The notes under the pieces: generated by a model
Told to the model about the DNA's origin: nothing
Databases searched by the model: none
The model's input: the letters and a program-made list of their open reading frames with translations, nothing else
Program-made: the position numbers and the translations under genes
Shown: positions 34,533 through 43,648 of the stretch, piece after piece
How the letters are laid out: each line of letters opens with the position of its first letter
How positions within the stretch are numbered: position 1 is the first letter of the stretch
Origin: Rhodanobacter sp. A1T4
Lineage (GTDB): Bacteria; Pseudomonadota; Gammaproteobacteria; Xanthomonadales; Rhodanobacteraceae
Assembly (NCBI RefSeq): GCF_014207185.1
Contig: NZ_JACHCP010000006.1
Span: 248,001-312,000 of the forward strand
Length of the DNA: 64,000 nt
Direction: 5' to 3'

Positions 34533-35606
34533 TCACAGATTTTTCGCAAAGAACGCCTCGGCTTGCATGATGGCCATGGCGTGGGTGGTCTGTTGCGGTA
34601 CGCGCAGGTGGGTGCAAGATGGCACCTGTTGCCTGCCGGTGTCGGTGCAGTTGGCCAGAAAATCATAGTGACCGACATCGTGCAGGGTCTTCAGGGTCGC
34701 GTGCGGAATCAGGGTGGCGGCGAGGTTGCCGTTGCTGACCGGCGGCGCCACGGGGTCAACGTCGCCGAGCAGGATGCTGACGGGTACTTTCATATTGCGC
34801 AGGGTGGCCGGGTCGATCGCCTCGATACCGCCAGGTGCCATCACGAATACCGCTTTTATGCCTGGTATCGCGTAATCATCGCTGTCGCGTTTGACCAGTG
34901 ACGCCATCGGTTCCAGGGTCAGCGCGTGTTCGCGTGTGGCCATGGTCTGGTCGGGTGCCTCGGCCTGCGGTGCGCAGGTGTTATCGGTCGGATGCGTATG
35001 ACAGAACTGCAGAAAATGCTGGATGTCGGCTCGCCCGCCCGCGGTCAGCAGCGCGGTGAATCCACCCATCGAAAAGCCGGCTACGCCCAGCCGATGGACA
35101 TCCATATGCTGGCCGATGACCGGGTCGCTCTGCATGGCCATGAGCGCCGCGCGCAGATCTACCGCGCGATCCCAGACCAGCACGCCGCCAGCCATGGTCA
35201 TCGGATCGCGACCGTTATTGCCCGGATGATCCACCGCGATCACCATGTCGCCGGTGCGCGCCAGCGCTGTGCCGAGCCAAGCGACCATGCGCGCGCTGCC
35301 GCCGAAGCCATGTGACAGCAGGATCACCGAATGGCGCCCTGGTGCGAACGGCGCATCGGTTGCGGCCGTACCAGCATCGAACAACGGCTGCGATGGAGAC
35401 CCCACAGTCAGCGGCATCTCGACCGCGTTCGCCATGGCGGGATACCACACCGTCACCCGCAGGGCGTCGCTGTGCTTGGCATCGCGGATTGCTGCCGAGG
35501 GTGTGTGAGCGATGCGGTGCATCTCGCCGACAGTAGCGGCGCGTACCGTGGCGCTCGCGCACAACAGTGCACCGGTCAGGATCAAAAAGAAGGAACGTGC
35601 CGTCAT
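34533..35606 (-). CDS. Exported alpha/beta hydrolase (dienelactone hydrolase/PAF-acetylhydrolase-like)
   Basis: A 357-residue protein with a signal peptide (FFLILTGALLCASATVRA). The alpha/beta hydrolase core shows VILLSHGFGGSARMVAWLG (oxyanion), the nucleophile elbow RLGVAGFSMGGFTALL and the C-terminal His in LHDVGHYDFLANC, with Asp in LLGDVDPVAPP. The layout resembles platelet-activating-factor acetylhydrolase-like lipases. Start 35606 is used for the signal peptide. It follows the AraC-GyrI gene by 20 bp on the same strand, so one operon is likely. Confidence 0.87.
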   Translation of the reverse strand: MTARSFFLILTGALLCASATVRAATVGEMHRIAHTPSAAIRDAKHSDALRVTVWYPAMANAVEMPLTVGSPSQPLFDAGTAATDAPFAPGRHSVILLSHGFGGSARMVAWLGTALARTGDMVIAVDHPGNNGRDPMTMAGGVLVWDRAVDLRAALMAMQSDPVIGQHMDVHRLGVAGFSMGGFTALLTAGGRADIQHFLQFCHTHPTDNTCAPQAEAPDQTMATREHALTLEPMASLVKRDSDDYAIPGIKAVFVMAPGGIEAIDPATLRNMKVPVSILLGDVDPVAPPVSNGNLAATLIPHATLKTLHDVGHYDFLANCTDTGRQQVPSCTHLRVPQQTTHAMAIMQAEAFFAKNL

Positions 35607-35626
35607 GATGTTTCTCGTCGTCAGGA

Positions 35627-36460
35627 TCATTTGACGTTCAGTGGCAACCAGATCTCGACATCGCCGATGCCGGTGGTGTTGTCGAAATCAGGGCTGTACT
35701 TTTCAAAATCAGGCGCATCGGCCACCTGCAGGCCGGAGCGCGGCAGCCAATGGCCGACGAAGGTCTGCCAGGTGCGACGGATCGCCGAGATATGGCCGTG
35801 ATGGGTGGCTACCACGTAATCGCGCGCCGGCAGACGCAGTGTGCTGAGCGCAGGATCGAGCCCGGCGAAACCGGGTACATCGAAGCCGGCGATGTATTCG
35901 TAGCTGCCCTCGTCGTCGCTGTTGCAGAACACACCGAACGCCGTACGCATAGTCGGCAAGTTGGCTGCGTGGTTCAGCCAAAGCCGCTGCCACTGCGCTG
36001 GAATGCCCTGCGTGGTATCCGTTGTGTAACGGCAGCCCAGGCCAGCGATAAAGCGTGTGCCATCACTCATCAGGCGCGGCTCATCCAGCGCGATCAACGG
36101 GCCATCGACCGTGCGCAATGGTTCCACCAGTGCCAGTCCTGTCACCGTGCCGCGTTCGCGCAACTCCATCGGACTCAGGTTGAATTGTTCGCCGAATGCG
36201 CGGGTGAACGCTTCATGTGAGCTGTAGCCAGTGCCCAAAGCCACATCGAGAATATCCGGTGCACCGGCCGCCAAAAGTCGCGCTGCCTCCGTCAGCCGCC
36301 GCGCACGCATGTAGCGCACCACCGACCAGCCCGTCATCGACTGGAACAAACGCGCCAGATGAAATGGCGACACCCCTGCCACACTCGCGATCTCGCCTAG
36401 CGAGGGATCCTCGCTGAAGTGACTTTCGATATACCAGAGCGCTTTTTCGGCGGCGACCAT
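35627..36460 (-). CDS. AraC family regulator with GyrI-like effector domain
   Basis: A 277-residue Rob/SoxS-like regulator. The AraC DNA-binding domain is N-terminal (LGEIASVAGVSPFHLARLFQ, DVALGTGYSSHEAFTRAFGE), and a GyrI-like small-molecule-binding domain is C-terminal (about residues 125-277, including FGVFCNSDDEGSYEYIAGFD). Such proteins sense hydrophobic drugs or metabolites. It is the first gene of an operon with the hydrolase downstream and probably controls it. Confidence 0.9.
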   Translation of the reverse strand: MVAAEKALWYIESHFSEDPSLGEIASVAGVSPFHLARLFQSMTGWSVVRYMRARRLTEAARLLAAGAPDILDVALGTGYSSHEAFTRAFGEQFNLSPMELRERGTVTGLALVEPLRTVDGPLIALDEPRLMSDGTRFIAGLGCRYTTDTTQGIPAQWQRLWLNHAANLPTMRTAFGVFCNSDDEGSYEYIAGFDVPGFAGLDPALSTLRLPARDYVVATHHGHISAIRRTWQTFVGHWLPRSGLQVADAPDFEKYSPDFDNTTGIGDVEIWLPLNVK

Positions 36461-36828
36461 AGTGAATCCATACAGGCAAGTTTCGACCGTGTCAGCGTAA
36501 CCGTCCCCGTGGTTGCCGGCTTGATCGTTCTTGCGGGTGCTGTGCCATGTGCCACGCAGGTTGTGTGGCGAATTTTTTGCGTCACATGAAAGAGCACGGT
36601 TCTGCAGAAAATAAGGTCGCTTCGATAGCGGCCTTTTAGCGGAATTGGAGCGAAATGACCCGCTTAATCCAGCTCGGTAGACGCCATGCCGTCGACAATA
36701 GCGGCGATAAGTTTTCAGGACATGTCGATCTGGCCATCTCCCGTTCGTTGCATGGGTAGCCGCGAGGGTTTACAGGATGCGCAATCGTCCAGCGCCCGGC
36801 CCGAATCAGCCACTAGAGGAGCAAGACC
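36461..36828. other. Gap with an orphan terminator and a possible gene tail
   Basis: On the minus strand, KLIAAIVDGMASTELD followed by TAA (around 36665-36712) is followed by a hairpin AAGGCCGCT/AGCGACCTT (36613-36637) and TTATTTT. This looks like the last residues and terminator of a lost gene; an in-frame TGA lies just upstream. Nothing else is visible. Confidence 0.35.
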
Positions 36829-37212
36829 ATGCGATTCCTTTCATTGATCAGGATCAACGAGAACAACGGACTGCAGCCGAGCGAGCAGTTGATGAGCGAT
36901 ATGGGCAAGCTCATGGAAGAAGTGACCCGGGCCGGGGTCATGCTCGACACGGCGGGGCTCAGGCCGACGTCGGAAGGAACACGGGTACGACTTTCCCACG
37001 GGAAAATCAGTATGGTCGACGGTCCTTTCACCGAGACCAAGGAGGTGATCGGCGGCTATGCGATGATGGAGACGAAGTCGATGGAAGAAGCCATCTATTG
37101 GGCCACGCGATTCCTGAAGGTCCATGGCGACGAGTGGGACATCACTTGCGAAGTGCGGCAGCTTGTAATGCATCGCGATCCCGGAGTGACAGCTGAAGCA
37201 GCAGCATCCTGA
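36829..37212 (+). CDS. YCII-related (DGPF domain) protein
   Basis: A 127-residue single-domain protein of the YCII-related family. It starts MRFLSLIRINENNG and carries the name-giving motif VDGPFTETKEVIGGYAMME, with SMEEAIYWATRFLKVHGDEW after it. The family has a ferredoxin-like fold and unknown biochemical role; members are often near ECF sigma factors and PhnB-like proteins. Here a PhnB-like remnant lies 9 bp downstream, which suggests a former YCII-PhnB pair whose sigma factor is missing. GAGGAG precedes the start. Confidence 0.88.
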   Translation: MRFLSLIRINENNGLQPSEQLMSDMGKLMEEVTRAGVMLDTAGLRPTSEGTRVRLSHGKISMVDGPFTETKEVIGGYAMMETKSMEEAIYWATRFLKVHGDEWDITCEVRQLVMHRDPGVTAEAAAS

Positions 37213-37221
37213 CGGGTGCCG

Positions 37222-37431
37222 ATGGCCCCCCACAGCGCATCCAAAAGGGCCTTTGTGTATCTTCCGGTCGATACGCCTGCCGAAGCCAAACGCATCTTCT
37301 ATGCCCTGGCCGAAGATGGCGAGGTGCAGATGCCCATCCAGGAAACCGTCCTGTCCTATCGATTCGGCATGTTGACGGATCGTTACGGCAAGGCGTGGAT
37401 GGTCAACTGCATGAAGATGCCGGATGCATAG
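37222..37431 (+). pseudogene. PhnB-like glyoxalase-fold protein, C-terminal remnant
   Basis: Only about 70 residues remain: FVYLPVDTPAEAKRIFYALA, then GEVQMPIQETVLSYRFGMLT, then DRYGKAWMVNC. This is the second half of a PhnB/VOC domain (normally about 140-150 residues). The first half, with its metal-binding and substrate side, is absent; the frame opens just after the YCII gene. A deletion that fused the region to the YCII 3' flank is likely. Confidence 0.7.
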
Positions 37432-37482
37432 GTAAGATAATCACGTCAGGCTTCGAAAACCCACCATTTGCGAGATCCATGC

Positions 37483-38964
37483 ATGCGTACAACAGCGATC
37501 GACAGCCCGGCTGCAATGCCGTCAGACCAACAGGTGCATCATGACCGGCGCTGGCTGGCCTTGATGGTCCTGTGCCTGGGCGTATTGATGATCGTGCTCG
37601 ATACGACGATCGTGAATGTTGCATTGCCATCGATCAAGACGGATTTGAAGTACTCCGCGACGTCGCTGGCCTGGGTGGTGAATGCGTACATGTTGACCTA
37701 TGGCGGCTTTTTGCTGCTCGGCGGTCGACTGGGTGATCTCTACGGGCATCGGCGCCTGTTCCTGATCGGCATTGTGGCGTTCACGCTGGCATCGCTGGCC
37801 TGCGGTCTATCCAGCACGCAAACTGCCTTGATTGTGGCGCGTTGTGTGCAAGGACTCGGCGGTGCCGTGGTGACGGCGGTGGCGTTGTCGCTGATCATGG
37901 ATCTGTTTACTGAAGCGGCTGATCGCGCCAAGGCGATGGGCATCTACGGCTTCGTCTGTGCGGGTGGCGGCAGTCTCGGTGCGATGCTGGGCGGTGTGCT
38001 GACCAGCAGCCTGAGTTGGCATTGGGTGTTTCTGGTCAATCTACCGATCGGTATCGGCGTGATCGTTCTCTCCCTTCGCTTGTTGCCGGCTGGGTTGAGT
38101 GAGGTGACGTCACGACACCTGGATGTGCTCGGCGCCGTGATCGTGACCACGGCACTGATGCTTGCCGTATACGCGATCGTCAATGGCAACGAATTGGGGT
38201 GGCTGTCGCATCGCACGCTCGGGCAACTGCTTGTGGCGATCGTTTTGCTGGCGCTGTTCCTGTTGATCGAAACGCGTGTGCGCAGACCGCTACTGCCACT
38301 GCGATTGTTCAAGCTGCGCAATATTGCGGTGTCCAATATTGTTGGTGTGCTGTGGGCGGCGGCCATGTTTGCCTGGTTCTTTCTCTCGGCGCTGTATATG
38401 CAGCTGGTGCTTGGCTATAACCCGATGGAAGTGGGGTTGGCCTTTCTGCCGGCAAACCTGATCATGGCTGTGTTCTCGCTGGGCGTTTCGGCGAAGCTGG
38501 TGATGCGCTTCGGTATCCGTCGTCCGCTGGCGTTTGGACTGCTGCTGGCAGCGGCTGGCTTGTTGCTGTTCGCACGTGCGCCGGTGGATGGCCATTTCCT
38601 GATCGATATTCTGCCCGGCATGGTGCTGCTTGGTCTGGGTGCAGGTATCGCGCTCAATCCCGTGCTGCTGGCGGCCATGAGCGATGTGTCTCCGGCCGAA
38701 TCCGGGCTTGCCTCGGGAGTGGTCAACACATCTTTCATGATGGGCGGCGCGTTGGGTCTGGCCATTCTTGCCAGCCTCGCGGCTTCACGTAGCGAGAGCT
38801 TGCTGGCGAGTGGCCACGAACAGCTCGCCGCACTGGACGGCGGCTATCAAGCGGCCTTTCTGGCAGGTGCCTGCTTTGCCGCGTTGGGCGCACTGCTCGG
38901 TGCGGCGATGCTGCGCACGAGCCCGGCAGCCATAGAAGACGATAAGGTTGCATCGATTCCTTGA
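37483..38964 (+). CDS. DHA2-family MFS drug exporter (14 TMS)
   Basis: A 493-residue membrane protein with about 14 hydrophobic helices. It has the DHA2 signature LDTTIVNVALPSI in helix 1, the motif-A loop GGRLGDLYGHRRLFLIG and motif C-like ALSLIMDLF and GGSLGAMLGGVLTSSLSWHW. These are proton-driven exporters of drugs and toxic metabolites. ATG 37483 is chosen over the upstream TTG. No regulator is adjacent, unlike most other modules in the window. A hairpin (38973-39004) follows. Confidence 0.92.
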   Translation: MRTTAIDSPAAMPSDQQVHHDRRWLALMVLCLGVLMIVLDTTIVNVALPSIKTDLKYSATSLAWVVNAYMLTYGGFLLLGGRLGDLYGHRRLFLIGIVAFTLASLACGLSSTQTALIVARCVQGLGGAVVTAVALSLIMDLFTEAADRAKAMGIYGFVCAGGGSLGAMLGGVLTSSLSWHWVFLVNLPIGIGVIVLSLRLLPAGLSEVTSRHLDVLGAVIVTTALMLAVYAIVNGNELGWLSHRTLGQLLVAIVLLALFLLIETRVRRPLLPLRLFKLRNIAVSNIVGVLWAAAMFAWFFLSALYMQLVLGYNPMEVGLAFLPANLIMAVFSLGVSAKLVMRFGIRRPLAFGLLLAAAGLLLFARAPVDGHFLIDILPGMVLLGLGAGIALNPVLLAAMSDVSPAESGLASGVVNTSFMMGGALGLAILASLAASRSESLLASGHEQLAALDGGYQAAFLAGACFAALGALLGAAMLRTSPAAIEDDKVASIP

Positions 38965-38972
38965 CTGTCGCA

Positions 38973-39004
38973 AAGGGCGCATCCCTGTGTCGGAGTGCGC
39001 CCTT
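38973..39004. terminator. Hairpin between convergent genes
   Basis: AAGGGCGCA and TGCGCCCTT form a 9-bp stem after the exporter gene. No U tract. Confidence 0.45.
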
Positions 39005-39084
39005 CGGTGCTTGCCGCCGATCAGAGTGAGCGGCGGGAACGAGGGAAGGGGTGCGTCATCGTTGGCCTTCGATGGGCCGACAGT

Positions 39085-39744
39085 TCAATCGCGATCGGGC
39101 GCGCCGAGCGGGAACAGCGGGCGGTACGGGCGCGCTTCGTCGACAGCTCGTGCAAACGACGGGCGCGCCAGCAGCCGTTGCCGATAGGCAATCACGTTGG
39201 CGAACGATGGGTCGATGCGATGCGTCCAGTCGGCGTAGAACAGGAACGGAGCAGCGCCGCAATCGGCGAGGCTGAAGCTTTCACCGGCCGCCCATTCACG
39301 CCCGGCCATGACCTTGTCGAGCCAGCCGTAGGCGGTATCGAGCATCGTGCGTGCGTCGGCGACACCTCTTGCGTCGCGCTCTGCTTCTGGCCGCAGGCTG
39401 TCGGCCACGATCTTCTGCTGCGGCGTCGATATGTAGTTGTCGAAGAAGCGGTCCATGCTGCGAACTTCGAGCGCAGCACGGGCATTCGCGGGAAGCAGCG
39501 ATACTGGTCCCGGATGGTACAGAGCGAGGTGTTCGATGATGATGCTTGCTTCGATGATTGTGTGGTCACCGTCCACCAGTATGGGAAAGCGCTTCAACGG
39601 CCATAGCGCCGCGAATTCCTGGAATAGCTGCGGGTTCTCGTGCGATAGCAGGCGCCATTCGAACGGCGTGCCGTTCTCGTACAGCGCAACCAACGCCTTC
39701 TGGCAGTAGGAGGAAAACGGATGGGCATAAAATTTCAAAGTCAT
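39085..39744 (-). CDS. Glutathione S-transferase family protein
   Basis: A 219-residue GST. The thioredoxin-like N-domain shows KFYAHPFSSYCQKALVALYE, a Ser-Ser-x-Cys N-cap, and RFPILVDGDHTIIEASIIIE, and the helical C-domain follows (MDRFFDNYIST, AAGESFSLADCGAAPFLFY). Start ATG 39744 has AAGGTG eight bases upstream. In-frame codons extend to ATG 39810 and carry the peptide MSISFDLVRRQGK, conserved upstream of the DUF899 gene, so an N-terminal extension is possible. Convergent with the exporter. Confidence 0.88.
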   Translation of the reverse strand: MTLKFYAHPFSSYCQKALVALYENGTPFEWRLLSHENPQLFQEFAALWPLKRFPILVDGDHTIIEASIIIEHLALYHPGPVSLLPANARAALEVRSMDRFFDNYISTPQQKIVADSLRPEAERDARGVADARTMLDTAYGWLDKVMAGREWAAGESFSLADCGAAPFLFYADWTHRIDPSFANVIAYRQRLLARPSFARAVDEARPYRPLFPLGAPDRD

Positions 39745-39772
39745 CGTGGTCACCTTGAGTGGAGAAGGGTGC

Positions 39773-39834
39773 TTTCCCTGACGACGAACGAGATCGAAGG
39801 AAATCGACATCCATCCGGAGATATTAGTTGAACG
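39773..39834 (-). repeat. Conserved block upstream of the GST gene (copy A)
   Basis: This block shares about 70% identity without gaps with 60242-60304 (upstream of the DUF899 gene), same strand. On the minus strand both encode NISG-x-MSIS-xxx-VRRQGK, with differences mostly at third codon positions. Confidence 0.6.
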
Positions 39835-40043
39835 GCTTCCACCACGGCGATGGGTTTCCTGAAACAAGGATGGTTGGAGATTCTTTACCGTTACGATAAT
39901 CGCCTGGAGCTGCGCAGGTCGACGCGTCAGCCCCTGGCAAGGTAACGGCTTCTATCACGTCTCCGCGCCTCATTGCCCAAGCGCGTAACGAGGTGCAAGG
40001 ACACGGGGACATTGGCATAACGACCTGACACGGAAAGATCACT

Positions 40044-41438
40044 ATGGTTGCTCGCAAGTTCAAGATCGTCGCTGGAACGCTGCTTGTCATCGCGATTGCC
40101 GCGGCGGTTTCCATCAAGGTTCTCGCTGGCGAATCGCTCTCCATCGCGACCAGCTCGGTGAGTCGTTCGCTGTGTGACGGGGCATTCCTGTCGCACGTCG
40201 ATCCCGATCGCCTGTTTGCGGAAGAGCAACTGCCCAACATGCGCAGCATCGGGTGGGCACTTCACTATCGCGTGGATCGCGAGAAGCATGAGGTGCGTGC
40301 CAGCGTACTGGGCGCCTTTGGCGCCCGTGCGGTCTATCGCGAGGGTCTCGGATGCGTGCTGGTTCACGGAGATGCCACGCTTCCCGAGTCTGCCGGTTTC
40401 AAGGCCGAGCCCATCGCGAGTGCATTCGCTGAAGCTGGCGTGGTGGAGCCCACCGACCCGGCGTTTCGCAAGGTGCTCGATCACGCCTTTGCCGAACCCG
40501 ACCCGTCGCAGCCGCGCCTGACCAAGGCTATCGTCGTACTGCACGATGGCAAGCTGATCGCGGAGCGCTACGCTTCCGGCTATGGACCCGACACCCCCAT
40601 CTGGGGTCATTCGATATCCAAGTCGATCACCAGTGCGTTGATCGGGATTCTTGTGCAGCAGGGCAAGCTGCGCGTGGATCAGACGGCTCCCATTGCTGCG
40701 TGGGCCTCCCCGCAGGATCCGCATCACGCCGTCACCATCGACGAGCTGTTGCGTATGGATAGCGGCCTGCCATTCGATGAAACCGATGGCCCAGTCAATC
40801 CCATGGCGCGCATGTTTTTTCTGGAAAACGACATGGCCCGCTACGCGGCGACGGTGCCGCTGGACCATCCGCCGGGTACCACCTGGGCCTACAGCAATCT
40901 CGGCTATGTCTTGCTTGCGCGCATCGCGGTCAATGCGGCCGGTGACGGTGGTGCGGTGGATGCCGAGCGTCTCGTGCGCGCTCAGCTGTTTGCGCCGCTT
41001 GGCATGCGCCATGCCGTTTTCGAAACCGATCTCGCCGGCACGCCGGTCGGCTCCAGCCATGTCTACGCATCGGCACGGGATTTTGCGCGATTCGGACAGC
41101 TCTATCTCGACGATGGCGTGGTCAACGGCCGTCGTATCCTTCCCGAAGGATGGGTGTCCTACAGTCACTCGCAAACTCTCAAGACCGGCTATGGCGCGGG
41201 CTTCTGGACCAATCTGGTGAACGAGGGCAGCGTGCCGGTATGGGATGCGCCCTGGGGTATCCCGCAAGCGCCGAAAGACATGTTCTACGCCCGCGGTGCC
41301 TTCGGCCAGTACATTGTCATCGTGCCATCGGAACATCTGGTGATAGCGCGTCTCGGCATCAGCCTCCATGCTGGCACAGGCATCGGTGATCTGGTCGCCG
41401 GGGTCATCGCCGCGCTGCATCAGCAGTCGCAGCCGTAA
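40044..41438 (+). CDS. Serine hydrolase (class C beta-lactamase-like)
   Basis: A 464-residue protein with a single N-terminal hydrophobic anchor or signal (IVAGTLLVIAIAAAVSIKVLA). The serine beta-lactamase fold is clear: SxxK in WGHSISKSITSALIG, YxN in GTTWAYSNLGYVLLA, and MRHAVFETDLAGTPVGSS after it. The KTG box is not obvious (ARGAFGQYIVIVP). Family members include EstB-like esterases and D-amino peptidases as well as beta-lactamases. CGGAAAG supports the start. A different member of the family is at 31409. Confidence 0.88.
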   Translation: MVARKFKIVAGTLLVIAIAAAVSIKVLAGESLSIATSSVSRSLCDGAFLSHVDPDRLFAEEQLPNMRSIGWALHYRVDREKHEVRASVLGAFGARAVYREGLGCVLVHGDATLPESAGFKAEPIASAFAEAGVVEPTDPAFRKVLDHAFAEPDPSQPRLTKAIVVLHDGKLIAERYASGYGPDTPIWGHSISKSITSALIGILVQQGKLRVDQTAPIAAWASPQDPHHAVTIDELLRMDSGLPFDETDGPVNPMARMFFLENDMARYAATVPLDHPPGTTWAYSNLGYVLLARIAVNAAGDGGAVDAERLVRAQLFAPLGMRHAVFETDLAGTPVGSSHVYASARDFARFGQLYLDDGVVNGRRILPEGWVSYSHSQTLKTGYGAGFWTNLVNEGSVPVWDAPWGIPQAPKDMFYARGAFGQYIVIVPSEHLVIARLGISLHAGTGIGDLVAGVIAALHQQSQP

Positions 41439-41740
41439 CCACAGCGAAAGCCTTTTCTCTACGAGGGGTCGCTCCATGCCGCCGCCGTGCGACTGCGCCA
41501 TCACGTTGGTCACTGTTTGTGTGACTCGCCACTGCCAATGCCGAGGCGCAGACGTAAAGTCAGCATGCTTCGCGCGCAAGTGTGGAATGTTGGTTCTGCG
41601 GTTCGTCATCGTGGACGCAAGCGAATAGAGGACGTTTCCCGAGCTTGTTGATCCTGTCAGCGTGATCCGCTGATTGACTTGGGCAAGACGATCGTGTGTT
41701 CTGAATGGCGATCCATCATTTCGACGAAGGGCTTCAACGC
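41439..41740. other. Intergenic gap
   Basis: About 300 bp between the serine hydrolase and the fucosidase. No gene, hairpin or repeat recognised. Confidence 0.4.
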
Positions 41741-43510
41741 ATGCGGTCACGTCATATCACGGTTTTGTTTCGATCAGCGCTTTGCATGGCCTTGCTGTCT
41801 ACGGGAGCTTCCGGCCTTGCGCTTGCCCAGACAGCGCACACGGGCGACCAGCCATTGCCGCTGGGCCACGCGCGACCCAGTGCCGCCACCGTGCAGGCAT
41901 GGAAGGATCGCAAGTTCGGCATGTTCATCCATTTCGGCCTGTACTCCGTGTCCGGCGGCATGTGGAATGGCAAGCGTGTGGACAATGGCTACAGTGAGCA
42001 GATTCTTGCTAATGGCAACGTGCCGCCCGAGCAATACGCGGCGTTGGCGAACCAGTTCGATCCGGTGAAATTCGATCCCGACGCGATCGTGGCGCTGGCC
42101 AAGGCTGCCGGCATGAAATTCATTGTGCTGACCGCCAAGCACCACGACGGCTTCAATATGTTCCATACAGCGCAGACGCCATACAACACCGTGGATGCCA
42201 CACCGTACAAACGTGATGTAGTGAAGGATCTGGCCGACGCCTGCGCCCGCGCTGGCATGCCCTTCGGCGTGTATTACTCCACGATCGACTGGCATCACCC
42301 GGGCGGCAATCACTACATCGAGGGCAACAGCAATCCGATCACGCTGGCACAGGCGGATTTCAACGTGGCGCAGATCAAGGAGTTGCTGGGCAACTATGGG
42401 CCGATCGCGGAGATCTGGTTCGACATGGGCAAGCCAACGCCTGTGCAGAGCGCGCGCTTCGCTGATGCTGTGCATGCCTTGCAACCACAAACGATGGTTT
42501 CCGGTCGTGTGTGGAATTATCAGGGCGACTTCACCGTGATGGGCGATAACTCGGAGCCTGACGTTGCGATCGAGGAGCCGTGGCAGTCGCCGGCGTCGAT
42601 GTTTCCGCAAACATGGGGTTATCGTTCGTGGCAGCAGCGCGATGACCTGCCGGGAAAGATCCGCGAGAACATTGCTCGGCTTGTGCGTGTGGTGAGTGCG
42701 GGTGGCAACTACATTCTCAATATCGGGCCGCGCGGAGATGGTTCGGTGGTGCCTTACGAGGCCGACGTGTTGCACGGGGTGGGCCAGTGGTTGCGCGTCA
42801 ACGGCGAGGCGATCTACGGCACCAGGGCGCAGCCATTCGATGCGCTCGATTTTGGCTATGCCACGATGGGCAAGCACATGCTGTACCTGTTCATCGATAA
42901 GCTGCCTGCTGATGGTGTACTGCATCTGCCGGACATCGTTGACTCCCATCTTGGGTCGGGCCGGTTGCTCGGTGACGCTTCCGGCAAGTCGGTGTCGGTA
43001 AGCATCGACAGCGCGGGCGCGACGATGGACGTCCATTTGCTGGCTTTGGCTGGCGCATTCATGCCGGTGATTGCGGTACCGGTCGATGGCGTGCTTCATG
43101 TACGGCCGCATGCCGTGGCTGCATCGAGCGATGGACAAGTGCGACTCAGCGCGCAGCACGCCGAGCACTTCCTCAACTACAACGGTTTCGGTTACGAGGA
43201 TCCGTCGACGGTTTACAAGCTGCGCTGGTATGCGGCTCTGAGTGAGGGTGACTACCAGTTCACGATTCACTATGTGGCTGGCGATAAGCCTGCGCGTCTG
43301 GATCTGCTCGTGGATGGCCAGCGTCAGACTGTTTCCCTGGCGGCAGGTGCCGGTCAGCATCTTGCGCATGCAGTGTCCGGTCGTCGCGACAGCAACGCAC
43401 AGCCTTATGCGATGCAGGTTGAGTTGACCCCGGTGGAGCCGTTCCACAAGGGTGATCGCTTGCCGGTGTTGATCGAAGCCGTGGATATTCTTCCGTCAGG
43501 CAAGCACTGA
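41741..43510 (+). CDS. Alpha-L-fucosidase (GH29), exported
   Basis: A 589-residue glycosidase with a signal peptide (LFRSALCMALLSTGASGLALAQ). The GH29 barrel shows WKDRKFGMFIHFGLYSVSGG, KFIVLTAKHHDGFNMF, PFGVYYSTIDWHHP and the nucleophile Asp228 in AEIWFDMGKP. A beta-rich C-terminal part of about 200 residues follows, probably a carbohydrate-binding or accessory domain. It hydrolyses terminal alpha-L-fucose from glycans. ATG 41741 gives a normal signal peptide and has GAAGGG upstream; ATG 41705 is an alternative. No fucose transporter or catabolic genes are adjacent. Confidence 0.92.
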   Translation: MRSRHITVLFRSALCMALLSTGASGLALAQTAHTGDQPLPLGHARPSAATVQAWKDRKFGMFIHFGLYSVSGGMWNGKRVDNGYSEQILANGNVPPEQYAALANQFDPVKFDPDAIVALAKAAGMKFIVLTAKHHDGFNMFHTAQTPYNTVDATPYKRDVVKDLADACARAGMPFGVYYSTIDWHHPGGNHYIEGNSNPITLAQADFNVAQIKELLGNYGPIAEIWFDMGKPTPVQSARFADAVHALQPQTMVSGRVWNYQGDFTVMGDNSEPDVAIEEPWQSPASMFPQTWGYRSWQQRDDLPGKIRENIARLVRVVSAGGNYILNIGPRGDGSVVPYEADVLHGVGQWLRVNGEAIYGTRAQPFDALDFGYATMGKHMLYLFIDKLPADGVLHLPDIVDSHLGSGRLLGDASGKSVSVSIDSAGATMDVHLLALAGAFMPVIAVPVDGVLHVRPHAVAASSDGQVRLSAQHAEHFLNYNGFGYEDPSTVYKLRWYAALSEGDYQFTIHYVAGDKPARLDLLVDGQRQTVSLAAGAGQHLAHAVSGRRDSNAQPYAMQVELTPVEPFHKGDRLPVLIEAVDILPSGKH

Positions 43511-43648
43511 TTTCCGGTGAAGAAATGATCCGTTGTGCTGGATCGTCAGTGAGCTAGCGAGGAACGATCGTATCTACACCACTGCTGACACGACGTTGTC
43601 AGTAGCCCGGCGTGAGGCTATACGTACTTTCCGCTTCCGAGCCTGCCC

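Noticed and set aside
31409-41438. The two serine hydrolases as beta-lactamase resistance genes
   Set aside because: They have SxxK, but the YxN and KTG boxes are altered or missing, and there is no AmpR-type regulator beside them, so resistance is not supported.
39927-41750. 607-codon open frame on the minus strand
   Set aside because: It is antisense to the serine hydrolase at 40044-41438, which has SxxK and YxN motifs; the antisense frame is open because of GC-rich codon bias.
41774-43447. 557-codon open frame on the minus strand
   Set aside because: It lies opposite the GH29 fucosidase and shows no domain.
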